Part shown: positions 1 to 7,384 of the stretch, one piece after another
Numbering within the stretch: the first letter of the stretch is position 1
Layout: each line of letters opens with the position of its first letter
Assembly: GCA_947629425.1 (NCBI GenBank)
Contig: CANRDR010000020.1
Span: forward strand, 1-16,435
From: an uncultured Bacilli bacterium
GTDB lineage: Bacteria > Bacillota_I > Bacilli_A > RF39 > UBA660
Direction: 5' to 3'
DNA: 16,435 nucleotides
Program-made: the position numbers and the translations under genes
Notes under the pieces: generated by a model
The model's input: the letters and a program-made list of their open reading frames with translations, nothing else
The model's database searches: none
What the model was told of the DNA's origin: nothing

Positions 1-784
1 CTCCCCAACTTGTTTGATATGGATATTCTAATTTATTATCTTTATTTAAAAATTTAATATCAAATGCTTTTGCAAAACCTTGTCCAAAATAGTGACTTGT
101 TCCATTTTGTAAAGCAACTCCATCATACATCATTGCTTCAATTGTATAAGTATCTATAGCTCCTGCAAACTTTTCTTTATCAGTTTTTTTACCAGTTATT
201 ACAGGTATTGCAAGATAGTTTTTTTGGAAGTCTTCATAAACATGCAACATTTTTAAAGTTTCTTCTCTTGCTTCTTTTTCTGTTGCATGCATTGTATGTC
301 CTTCTTGCCATAATATTTCTCTACTTCTTAAAAATGGTTTAGTTGTTTTTTCCCATCTAACTATAGTACACCATTGATTATATAAAAGTGGTAAGTCTCT
401 ATAACTTTTTATTATTTTTTTATAGTGGTCACAAAATAATGTTTCACTTGTTGGACGTACACACATTCTTTCTTCTAGCAAATTATTTCCACCCATAGTA
501 ACCCATGCTACTTCTGGAGCAAAACCTTCTACATGTTCTTTTTCTATATTAAGTAAAGATTCTGGAATAAACATAGGCATTTGTACATTTACGTGTCCAG
601 TTTCTTTAAATTTTTTATCTAATACACTAACCATACTTTCCCATATTGCATATCCATATGGTCTTATAATCATACTTCCTTTTACACTTGAATAATCTAC
701 TAAATCTGCAGCATTTATTACATCAGTATACCATTTAGCAAAATCAACATCTCTACTTGTAATACTTGTATTTTGTTTTTCCAT
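1..784 (-). CDS. proS: Prolyl-tRNA synthetase, archaeal/eukaryal type (partial, C-terminus beyond the window)
   Basis: Class II aminoacyl-tRNA synthetase that charges tRNA-Pro with proline in the cytoplasm. I translated about 261 residues; the frame is open to the window edge, so the catalytic domain end and anticodon-binding domain are missing. Recognisable blocks are the N-terminal DFAKWYTDV and GSMIIRPYGYAIWE, motif 2 (RVRPTSE-like: MCVRPTSETLF, then WEKTTKPFLRSREILWQEGHT), and ALQNGTSHYFGQGFAKAFDIKF followed by YPYQTSWG. These are diagnostic of the archaeal/eukaryal ProRS subgroup without the large bacterial editing insertion. The ATG at 784-782 has an AGAGGTG Shine-Dalgarno. A promoter-like segment lies about 180 bases upstream (964-992). 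No T-box (no AGGGTGG-type sequence) is seen in the leader. Confidence 0.95.
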   Translation of the reverse strand, partial: MEKQNTSITSRDVDFAKWYTDVINAADLVDYSSVKGSMIIRPYGYAIWESMVSVLDKKFKETGHVNVQMPMFIPESLLNIEKEHVEGFAPEVAWVTMGGNNLLEERMCVRPTSETLFCDHYKKIIKSYRDLPLLYNQWCTIVRWEKTTKPFLRSREILWQEGHTMHATEKEAREETLKMLHVYEDFQKNYLAIPVITGKKTDKEKFAGAIDTYTIEAMMYDGVALQNGTSHYFGQGFAKAFDIKFLNKDNKLEYPYQTSWG

Positions 785-963
785 TCTAACACCTCTTTAT
801 AATATATTTCTTAATAAAATGCTTAGCACATATATTATATCATTAATAACTAAAAGTTTTTTATATTAAATATATAACTTTACGAATTTTATTTATTTTT
901 TTACTTTATTTTAATTAATAAAAATATATTTTTTAATAATAAACTTTTTTTATTTGAATTACT

Positions 964-992
964 ATTATAACTTTATTATTTAATAAAAGCAA
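964..992 (-). promoter_or_regulatory. Probable promoter of proS (duplicated segment)
   Basis: On the minus strand this reads TTGCTT, 17-base spacer, TATAAT. It is nearly identical to the promoter of the gene at 1063-2193 (31 of 32 bases shared between 964-995 and 2219-2250). Transcription from here would give a leader of roughly 170 bases before the proS start. Confidence 0.6.
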
Positions 993-995
993 TTT
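964..995. repeat. 32-bp direct repeat, copy 1
   Basis: Matches 2219-2250 at 31 of 32 positions (a single a/t difference). The two copies flank the gene at 1063-2193, and each contains a sigma70-type promoter on the minus strand. Confidence 0.85.
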
Positions 996-1015
996 GATTT
1001 TGATAATTTTTATTA

Positions 1016-1048
1016 TAAAAAAGATAGTATACTGTTGTTTTACTATCT
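1016..1048 (-). terminator. Intrinsic terminator of the 1063-2193 gene
   Basis: Minus-strand hairpin with arms AGATAGTA and TACTATCT (1041-1048 and 1022-1029) around an 11-base loop, followed by a run of T. It lies just after the stop codon of the upstream gene and before the proS promoter. Confidence 0.7.
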
Positions 1049-1062
1049 ACTTTAAAAATATT

Positions 1063-2193
1063 TTATTTATTTTCATTTTCTAACATTTTTAATTCTTTTT
1101 TTAATTTTTTAATTCGTTCTTCTTTTACAATTTTAGCATTTCTTAAATCTTCTTCTTTTTGTGCTTCTAATATTTTATTTAAACCATCTATTAATTCATT
1201 TGTTAAATCATTATCTTTAATTTCTTCAATAATATTTCCTAATTCATCACTTATACTATATCCATCAACTAATATATCAATTTGTATTAATCCTTGTTTA
1301 GTTTTAACAAAATATAAACCACATTTTAAATTTAATAATGTATTTTCTAAAGTTTCATTTATAATTGTATCTTTTTTAATATAGTCTGTTTTTTTATAAA
1401 GTTTATTAAATTCAGGATTTAAATTAAATACTATTTCTCTCATTATATTTAAATCATGTGTATATTTTAATATTTTCATTGCTTCTGAATATACTTTATA
1501 CAATTTAATTAATTTTATCTCACTATCTTTAATATCATTAATTTTTTCAATATTTAAATTATATTTTTTTATATCTTTTGTTATTATTTTATTTAAATAC
1601 TCATCATTTTCAATTAATTCGTTTAATTCTATTATTTTTTTTAAATACGTATTTAACTCTTCTTTTATATCTTTTTCTTTAGAAATTATTATTTTTTTAT
1701 TATTAATACTTACTATTTTATCAAAATTAGTTAAATCTATTGTTAGTAAACCATCATAAATAGTATTATTCTCAATATCTGCATGAGCAGATTTATGTTT
1801 ATTATTTTCATATTTATTAATAGTATATTTATTTATAAAATAGTAATCTTTATGTTCCTTATCCGTATATATTTTTATACTATTACTTTCATAATCAATA
1901 TCATAACCATTTTCTAATTTAAATTCATTTGAATAATCAATTTCAGTTTCTAATTTATGAGCATACCATTCATAATCAGTTTCGTGAATATAATAATATC
2001 TACTAAATGGATTACCTTTTCCATCTTCAATCAATATATCTCTTTCATACACGTCCACATTATAATTTTCTTTATAATGAGAACAGTTTTTTCTAATATT
2101 AAAATTACCATTGCTAGTATTTACAGAATATGTTCCATCTTCTAATTCCAAAATTCTTTTTATTAATCTCATATTTGCTTCTTTATTTTCCAT
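1063..2193 (-). CDS. Hypothetical protein with a charged coiled-coil C-terminus
   Basis: I do not recognise this family. The 376-residue product is soluble, highly charged and rich in K, E, I and N. The N-terminal third is Tyr-rich (YYYIHETDYEWYAHKLETE) and beta-like. The centre (about 170-260) is predicted mostly helical. The last ~40 residues (EAQKEEDLRNAKIVKEERIK...) form a strongly charged helix suited to a coiled coil. No signal peptide or membrane segment is seen. An ATG 15 bases upstream (2208) is in frame, but the GGAGG Shine-Dalgarno overlaps it and sits 8 bases before the ATG at 2193, which I therefore choose. It is a single-gene unit with its own promoter (2219-2247) and terminator (1016-1048). 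The two flanking intergenic regions are related in sequence, suggesting the gene was inserted into or duplicated with its promoter segment. Confidence 0.8.
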   Translation of the reverse strand: MENKEANMRLIKRILELEDGTYSVNTSNGNFNIRKNCSHYKENYNVDVYERDILIEDGKGNPFSRYYYIHETDYEWYAHKLETEIDYSNEFKLENGYDIDYESNSIKIYTDKEHKDYYFINKYTINKYENNKHKSAHADIENNTIYDGLLTIDLTNFDKIVSINNKKIIISKEKDIKEELNTYLKKIIELNELIENDEYLNKIITKDIKKYNLNIEKINDIKDSEIKLIKLYKVYSEAMKILKYTHDLNIMREIVFNLNPEFNKLYKKTDYIKKDTIINETLENTLLNLKCGLYFVKTKQGLIQIDILVDGYSISDELGNIIEEIKDNDLTNELIDGLNKILEAQKEEDLRNAKIVKEERIKKLKKELKMLENENK

Positions 2194-2218
2194 AAACAAA
2201 ACCTCCAATTACTTAATT

Positions 2219-2247
2219 ATTATAACTTTATTATTTAATAAATGCAA
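2219..2247 (-). promoter_or_regulatory. Promoter of the 1063-2193 gene
   Basis: Minus strand TTGCAT, 17-base spacer, TATAAT, ending about 26 bases before the chosen start codon. Near-copy of 964-992. Confidence 0.7.
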
Positions 2248-2250
2248 TTT
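2219..2250. repeat. 32-bp direct repeat, copy 2
   Basis: Partner of 964-995. Weaker similarity continues on the right side of both copies (an A-rich segment ending in AAAAAAGA). Confidence 0.85.
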
Positions 2251-2276
2251 TTATTTTACTAATAATTATCTTTTAT

Positions 2277-2313
2277 AAAAAAAGAGATGATTGATTATAT
2301 TTCAAATATCCCT
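2277..2313 (-). terminator. Possible intrinsic terminator of the 2435-4834 operon
   Basis: Minus-strand arms AGGGAT and ATCTCT (2308-2313 and 2283-2288), with an inner ATATTTGAAATAT dyad, followed by a run of T. It lies about 120 bases after the last stop codon of the operon. Confidence 0.5.
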
Positions 2314-2428
2314 TTATTATTATAGTTTTAATATATAATTTGATTAGTTAGCTAAAAAATAATCTTTCTTATTTTTTATACCTATTTGTTTCTTTCACAT
2401 AATTAAATTATATATATATTTTTAGATT

Positions 2429-2460
2429 TTAGTATTAAAAATTATTATTTTCAATACTAA
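2429..2460. repeat. Strong inverted repeat across the end of the S66 peptidase gene
   Basis: 14-base arms with one G-T wobble and a 4-base loop, spanning the last codons and the stop of the 2435-3466 gene. On the minus strand no T-run follows, so it is not a textbook terminator; it may protect the 3' end of the mRNA or impede translation. Confidence 0.6.
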
Positions 2461-3466
2461 TTATCTTTTTATATAAATCAACTACAGCATTCATACCATA
2501 TGGTAAAGTACATATAGGGGCACTATGACCAAAATTGACGTTATATAAAATAGGTAAATTATTTAAACCTGCTTCTTCTTTAACTACTTTTAAAAATGCT
2601 TCCTTATATTCGTCATAGTAAATTTCTCCCTTAGGTTTACCAATTATAATTCCATTTATTTTATTTAATATTCCTAAAGAATGTAAATGTCTTAAGAAAT
2701 AAATAACTTGATTTGGAGATGGTTTCATTTCACTTGTTTCAAGAAATAATATTTTATTTTCCCATTCATTTATATTTGGCCATATTTGAGTTCCTATAAG
2801 CATATTTAATACATCTAAACAACCACCTATTAATCTTCCTTCAAATACTTTAGAACCTTGTAATACTTCAAAACCATGTTCTTCAGATTGCATTTTTCTA
2901 AACTCATTATCTTTAGATATGTCAGTCCAATCAATTCTATCATTAGTCCATTCTTTACTAGATTCGATTATTATATTTTCATTTGTAAATAATGCATTTT
3001 CTAAATGTTTTTTTGTGTATTCATGCATGCATCCATTTTCTGCTATTTCAGATAATATTGCTGGGCCATAATAAGATGTAATTTTATTTTTATACAATAA
3101 TAAATGTGTAACAGTAGTATCTGAATATCCAATAAATAATTTAGGATTTTCTTTTATAATTTGCTGATTAATAAATGGAATTATCCTAATACTATCATCT
3201 CCACCAATCATAGTAAAAATTGCTTTAATATTTTTATCCTTAAATGCAGCCATTAAATCTTGAGCTCTTGCTTCTGGATGCCTATATAAATAATCACATC
3301 CTTTTAAGGCATTTGGCATTGTAATAACTTTCAAACCAAATACTTCTTCTAATCTTTTTTTACCTATTTCATATCTATGGAAATATTTTTTTTCTCCACC
3401 CATTCCACTTGATAAACTTACTATAGCAACAGTATCACCTTTTTTTAATTTTTCTGGAACAATCAT
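2435..3466 (-). CDS. S66 family LD-carboxypeptidase / MccF-like serine peptidase
   Basis: Cytoplasmic serine peptidase of the LdcA/MccF family. LdcA members trim the terminal D-Ala from recycled muropeptide tetrapeptides; MccF members detoxify microcin C-like peptide-nucleotides. The 343-residue length is typical. The nucleophile elbow is GYSDTT (Ser about 115), preceded by the conserved FTMIGGDDS block. The acidic residue is in FLETSEMKPSP (Glu about 244) and the His in NFGHSAP (about 314), so the Ser-Glu-His triad is complete. The N-terminal PEKLKKGDTVAIVSLSSG is the usual family start. It is the last gene of a minus-strand operon, 24 bases after the metallopeptidase gene; its Shine-Dalgarno is weak (AGAAG), suggesting coupled or low translation. 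The YRHP segment and overall layout look closer to the MccF/YocD-like branch than to E. coli LdcA, but the substrate cannot be read from sequence. Confidence 0.92.
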   Translation of the reverse strand: MIVPEKLKKGDTVAIVSLSSGMGGEKKYFHRYEIGKKRLEEVFGLKVITMPNALKGCDYLYRHPEARAQDLMAAFKDKNIKAIFTMIGGDDSIRIIPFINQQIIKENPKLFIGYSDTTVTHLLLYKNKITSYYGPAILSEIAENGCMHEYTKKHLENALFTNENIIIESSKEWTNDRIDWTDISKDNEFRKMQSEEHGFEVLQGSKVFEGRLIGGCLDVLNMLIGTQIWPNINEWENKILFLETSEMKPSPNQVIYFLRHLHSLGILNKINGIIIGKPKGEIYYDEYKEAFLKVVKEEAGLNNLPILYNVNFGHSAPICTLPYGMNAVVDLYKKIISIENNNF

Positions 3467-3490
3467 TTTATCAACTTCTTTTCTTTTTAC

Positions 3491-4570
3491 CTATTTGTTT
3501 TTTTTTATTTCAATGTCAATATTAGCGTTTCCAAAAGAAGATTGTACATTTTCTTTTATATCTATATCATTCATTACTTCATATTTTTGTTTACCTATTT
3601 CTATACTATCTACTAACGATGAAATATACTGTATTAAATCTTGAAACATTTCATCTGTTGTAGAAATTTTTCCATCTTTAAATTGTTGTTGTAGTTTCTT
3701 TGAATAACAAATTATTAAAAATCTATTAATATTTTTTAAGCTATTACTAATCATATTTTTCTTAAATAATTGTAATTTATTATCATCCAAATGTTCAATT
3801 AAAAAATCCGTATTAGATATAAATTTCATTATTTCTTCTTCTGATATATATTGTTTTAACTCATCAATTAATCCTTTTAAATTAGAATTTAAATAAAGAC
3901 TTTGCATTTCTTCTTTACCTACTATTTGTTCTAATTTTTCTGATATGTGAACTAAATATTTATAACTAAATGCTACATGATTGTTATATATAAAATATCT
4001 TTGTGATAACAATTCTGTGTATCCTTCATTAATCCCTTTCCCTAGAGAAACAATAGTTGGTTTTAAAGAATCTTGACTAAACCCTGAATATGCTATTCCA
4101 TCTTTATATACTGAACTTGCCATATGAAATAATTCATGATAAATTGTTAATTCATAAATTTCTTCATCAACAGTAATTATATTTTTCATCGTATTATACA
4201 TACCATAAAAGTTTCTAAATATTAATTTTTGAATACCAGTTTTTTCTGGATTCACTTTTAATTCATTTATATTATTATAAAAATTTATTAAATCTTTAGT
4301 TGGAAAATTTTTAATCATAACATTAGCAAATTCTATTATTGATTCACCAAATTTTGTTGCAGCAATTTTATTGGTATCTATATCATTATATTCTAAAGTT
4401 AATTCAGGTGGTAAAACTACCTTAGATACATTTTTGGGCTTATATTCTCTATGTAAAGCATATGTATTATAAGTTTTTGTTCCAGCGTAAAATATAATTA
4501 ATGGTTTTATAGTATTTAAAATATCTAGATAATTAATTTGTTTTAATTGTATAATAATGTCTTCTATCAT
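3491..4570 (-). CDS. HExxH zinc metallopeptidase-like protein
   Basis: The 359-residue protein carries YHELFHMAS (residues about 144-152), an HExxH zinc-binding motif, and about 30 residues further GINEGYTELLSQRY, where Glu182 or Glu186 would supply the third ligand as in gluzincin-type peptidases. This is a good active-site signature, though I cannot name the family. Near the N-terminus, residues about 16-32 (DILNTIKPLIIFYAGTK) are moderately hydrophobic and could anchor it to the membrane; there is no clear signal peptidase site. The C-terminal half is predicted helical and Lys/Gln-rich. The start at 4570 has GTAGGATG upstream. It is the middle gene of an operon, 15 bases after the DUF1292 gene and 24 before the S66 peptidase. 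Co-transcription of two peptidases hints at peptide or cell-wall turnover, which is inference. Confidence 0.75.
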   Translation of the reverse strand: MIEDIIIQLKQINYLDILNTIKPLIIFYAGTKTYNTYALHREYKPKNVSKVVLPPELTLEYNDIDTNKIAATKFGESIIEFANVMIKNFPTKDLINFYNNINELKVNPEKTGIQKLIFRNFYGMYNTMKNIITVDEEIYELTIYHELFHMASSVYKDGIAYSGFSQDSLKPTIVSLGKGINEGYTELLSQRYFIYNNHVAFSYKYLVHISEKLEQIVGKEEMQSLYLNSNLKGLIDELKQYISEEEIMKFISNTDFLIEHLDDNKLQLFKKNMISNSLKNINRFLIICYSKKLQQQFKDGKISTTDEMFQDLIQYISSLVDSIEIGKQKYEVMNDIDIKENVQSSFGNANIDIEIKKNK

Positions 4571-4585
4571 AATCTAACATCCTAC

Positions 4586-4834
4586 CTATAAATTTTTTAA
4601 TCTTATATCAATTTCATCCCATTCTTCATCTGTTTCAATAGGATTTAATCTAGTACTATCATTAGGATAATAAATAGCAGCAAACACATTTATATTTCCT
4701 TCTTCATCTTTTGTATTATCTGTATAAACTATATAATTTTTATTTGTTTTCATCCATTTAAAAGCAAGTAAAATCTCATATTCTATTTCATTACCATTTT
4801 CATCAATTAATTTTAATATCTTTTTGTTATCCAT
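4586..4834 (-). CDS. DUF1292 family protein (YrzB-like)
   Basis: A small acidic protein of 82 residues. The start, ILKLIDENGNEIEYEIL, then YIVYTDNTKDEEGNINVFAAIYY and the ending PIETDEEWDEID match the DUF1292 pattern: a beta-rich domain with an acidic Trp-containing tail, widespread in Firmicutes and of unknown biochemical role. In Bacilli, members are often encoded beside yrrK/yrzL; that context is absent here. Instead it heads a three-gene operon with two peptidases. It has a clear AGAGGAA Shine-Dalgarno and an extended -10 promoter. Confidence 0.85.
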   Translation of the reverse strand: MDNKKILKLIDENGNEIEYEILLAFKWMKTNKNYIVYTDNTKDEEGNINVFAAIYYPNDSTRLNPIETDEEWDEIDIRLKNL

Positions 4835-4858
4835 TTTATATTCCTCTCATATAATGAA

Positions 4859-4867
4859 ATTATATCA
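4859..4867 (-). promoter_or_regulatory. Extended -10 promoter of the DUF1292-peptidase operon
   Basis: Minus strand TGATATAAT, 25 bases before the ATG at 4834. No good -35 is visible at the expected distance; the TGn extension would compensate. Confidence 0.55.
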
Positions 4868-4935
4868 TACTTTTTTAATTTATTTTTCTATATTTTAAGA
4901 TTTTATAAACTAAATTTTAATAATTTTCACATAAA

Positions 4936-4962
4936 TTAAAAACCAACAATGTTTAATTGTTA
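4936..4962 (-). terminator. Intrinsic terminator after recD2 and the 45-residue peptide
   Basis: Minus-strand arms CTAACAAT and ATTGTTGG (4955-4962 and 4943-4950) followed by TTTTTA. The stop codon of the small gene lies inside the hairpin. It separates the recD2 unit from the DUF1292 operon. Confidence 0.75.
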
Positions 4963-5090
4963 GTTTGACTATTATAATTTCTAGTATTTTTAGATTTACT
5001 TTTTTTCATATTTTTATTAACCATGTACATACCAGCACCCATAGCGCCCATAACTGCCATAGTCATCATCATTTTACCCATTTTTTTCAT
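4953..5090 (-). CDS. 45-residue Met-rich small membrane-type peptide coupled to recD2
   Basis: Short gene with strong support. The ATG at 5090 lies one base after the recD2 stop codon, and its GAGGAG Shine-Dalgarno is embedded in the last recD2 codons, so translation is probably coupled. The product begins MKKMGKMMMTMAVMGAMGAG, has one Met/Ala/Gly-rich hydrophobic stretch (about 7-24, long enough for one membrane pass or an amphipathic helix), and ends in a basic, Asn/Ser-rich tail (KNMKKSKSKNTRNYN). Ten of its 45 residues are Met. An intrinsic terminator overlaps its stop. Similar tiny 'MKK...' single-segment peptides occur in Firmicutes, but I do not recognise a named family and assign no function. 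Confidence 0.75.
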   Translation of the reverse strand: MKKMGKMMMTMAVMGAMGAGMYMVNKNMKKSKSKNTRNYNSQTNN

Positions 5091-5091
5091 A

Positions 5092-7299
5092 TTAATTTAT
5101 CTCCTCAAAATTAGTATTTACAATTAATTTATTTTTATTCAATAAATACTCTTTTAAAGATGTTTTTCTATTAATACTATAATTATTATTAATAGAATAT
5201 AAAAATGCTTCTTTAGAACCTACAATAACTAAACTTTTTTTAGCACGAGATACTGCTGTATAAATAAGTTTATTATAAAGCATTTTATTATAAGTTTTTG
5301 ATATAGGTAATATTACATGATCAAATTCACTACCTTGTGATTTATGTATACTTATTGCATAAGCATGTTTAATACTAGATAATTCATCTCTTTTAAAAGA
5401 TACAATATTATTATCAAAATTTACTCTAATAAAATCACTTTTACTATTTATATCAATATCATATATATAACCAATATCACCATTATATATACCTTTATCA
5501 ATATCATTAACTAAATTTAATACTTTATCATTAATTCTATAAGTTATATCACCAATAGATACTTCTTCTAAAGTATCATCATGAGGATTAAATATATTTT
5601 GTAATCTAATATTTAAATTATCTATACCTATTTCACCTTTATACATAGGTACTAATATTTGTAAATTATTTTCATTTATATCTTTATTTAAAGACTTATT
5701 TGCAATATCTATTATAATATTTTTAATATCTCTAGTATTACATTCAATAAAATTATAATCATCTTTTTTAGTAGTAAAATTAGTAAGACTTTGCATTTTT
5801 ATTTCTTGAGCAAGTATAGGTATATAAGAATTTTTAGATTGTCTATAAATATTACTTAATTTAATATGTTTATACATTTCACTATTTACTAAATCATTAA
5901 GTAATAATCCAGGAGAAACGCTAGGTAATTGAAATTCATCTCCTACTAATACTAATTTAACTTGTTTTTTTAATCCTTTTAATAAACTATCAAAAAGAAT
6001 TGTATCTATCATACTAGTTTCATCTATTATAACTAATTCATCATCTGTCTTATTAAATTCATTTATACCAAAAGAATTAGTTTCTTTATTCCATTTTAAA
6101 TATCTATGTATTGTAGAAGATGGAAATTTAGTAGTTTCACTCATTCTTTTGCTAGCCCTACCTGTAGGTGCTATTAAACTAACTTTACTTATCATTGTAC
6201 GTTCATCATATTTATATACTAATTGATATAAATTTAATATACCCTTTATTATAGTAGTTTTACCAGTACCAGGTCCTCCAGTAATAATAACTATATTATT
6301 AGAAAATATAGATTTTATAGCATTTATTTGTTCAACATTGTATTTTATATTATAATCTTCTTCTATTTTTTTAATTAAATTATCTAATCCTTTTAATTCT
6401 TTAACTTCTTTAGAATTAATTATATTTAAATTCTTAACTATATTTATTTCAGCACTATAATAAGTAAATAAATAATATTTATCATCTTTAATAACTATTT
6501 TTCCATTATTTTCTAATAATTTAAAATAGTTATCATTATTTATATCTATATTAAATTCATATTTTAATGATTCAATTATTTCATCTTTATAAGAATAAGT
6601 ATCACCTGTTTTAAAAGTTAGACGTTTCATAGTTTCTTCTATACATGCAAGTATTCTTGTATCAGTTGTAGTTTTATATATATTTAAATATATTTTATCT
6701 AAGGTTTTAAATTCTATTAAATCAATTAAACTATATATATTAGTTTTTACTATATCAATTATTCCATTACCATAAGTATTAACTAATTTTAAACTATCTT
6801 TTATAGTAAAACCATATTCTTTTAATTTAATTATAGTTTCATTAGAAGAATAATATTTAAGTATAGAATTATATATAGATTGTTTTTTTAATTCAGTAAG
6901 TTTTGGTATTAAATCTAAATTATTTATATTTTCTTTTATTTTTTCTATAGCATTATCTCCTAATATTTCTACTATTTTAATAGCAGTTTTTTCACCACAT
7001 CCTTTTATTAACGGACTAGTTAAAAATTCAACTATTGCCTCTTTACCTGTAGGCATTATTTGTTCATATGATAAAGTATTATATTGATATCCATATCTAT
7101 CATGAAATACTAATGAACCATATAATATATAATTTTCATCTATAATTAATTCAGTAAAATATCCAGTAAATGTAATAGTTTTCTTTACAAAAGTTTCCAT
7201 TTCTGGATCATCAGTTTCAGTTATTTTAAATAATCCTACAGTATATCCTGAATCACTTCTATATATAGTTTGTTTAAATTTGCCTTTAATATAATTCAC
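5092..7299 (-). CDS. recD2: RecD2 family ATP-dependent DNA helicase
   Basis: 5'-3' superfamily 1B DNA helicase of the RecBC-independent RecD2 (YrrC) type, involved in replication-fork and repair processing. At about 735 residues it is full length. The order is an N-terminal OB-like domain, a helix-hairpin-helix (PLIKGCGEKTAIKIVEILG, about 100-118), then the helicase core: Walker A GGPGTGKTT (about 345-353), motif Ia LIAPTGRASKRM, Walker B VIIDETSMID, motif III LVGDEFQLPSVSPG, motif V AYAISIHKSQGSEFD and motif VI YTAVSRAKK. I choose the GTG at 7299 (MNYIKGKFKQTIYRSDSG) because GTGGTGG lies at proper distance; an in-frame GTG at 7311 overlaps that site. It is followed at once by the 45-residue peptide gene and preceded 85 bases upstream by an unknown gene on the same strand. 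Confidence 0.96.
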   Translation of the reverse strand: MNYIKGKFKQTIYRSDSGYTVGLFKITETDDPEMETFVKKTITFTGYFTELIIDENYILYGSLVFHDRYGYQYNTLSYEQIMPTGKEAIVEFLTSPLIKGCGEKTAIKIVEILGDNAIEKIKENINNLDLIPKLTELKKQSIYNSILKYYSSNETIIKLKEYGFTIKDSLKLVNTYGNGIIDIVKTNIYSLIDLIEFKTLDKIYLNIYKTTTDTRILACIEETMKRLTFKTGDTYSYKDEIIESLKYEFNIDINNDNYFKLLENNGKIVIKDDKYYLFTYYSAEINIVKNLNIINSKEVKELKGLDNLIKKIEEDYNIKYNVEQINAIKSIFSNNIVIITGGPGTGKTTIIKGILNLYQLVYKYDERTMISKVSLIAPTGRASKRMSETTKFPSSTIHRYLKWNKETNSFGINEFNKTDDELVIIDETSMIDTILFDSLLKGLKKQVKLVLVGDEFQLPSVSPGLLLNDLVNSEMYKHIKLSNIYRQSKNSYIPILAQEIKMQSLTNFTTKKDDYNFIECNTRDIKNIIIDIANKSLNKDINENNLQILVPMYKGEIGIDNLNIRLQNIFNPHDDTLEEVSIGDITYRINDKVLNLVNDIDKGIYNGDIGYIYDIDINSKSDFIRVNFDNNIVSFKRDELSSIKHAYAISIHKSQGSEFDHVILPISKTYNKMLYNKLIYTAVSRAKKSLVIVGSKEAFLYSINNNYSINRKTSLKEYLLNKNKLIVNTNFEEIN

Positions 7300-7384
7300 A
7301 AGTACCACCACTTTAAATATGGTATCATTTTTTTAATTAAATTTAAATAAAAAGTTATAAAAAAATAATATATAAATTTATATA

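Noticed and set aside
785..1015. T-box or other riboswitch upstream of proS
   Set aside because: No T-box AGGGTGG sequence or Specifier-like structure; only AT-rich DNA and a promoter.
1957..2145. Plus-strand open frame of 62 codons
   Set aside because: Antisense to the well-supported minus-strand gene 1063-2193, with no ribosome-binding site; a composition shadow.
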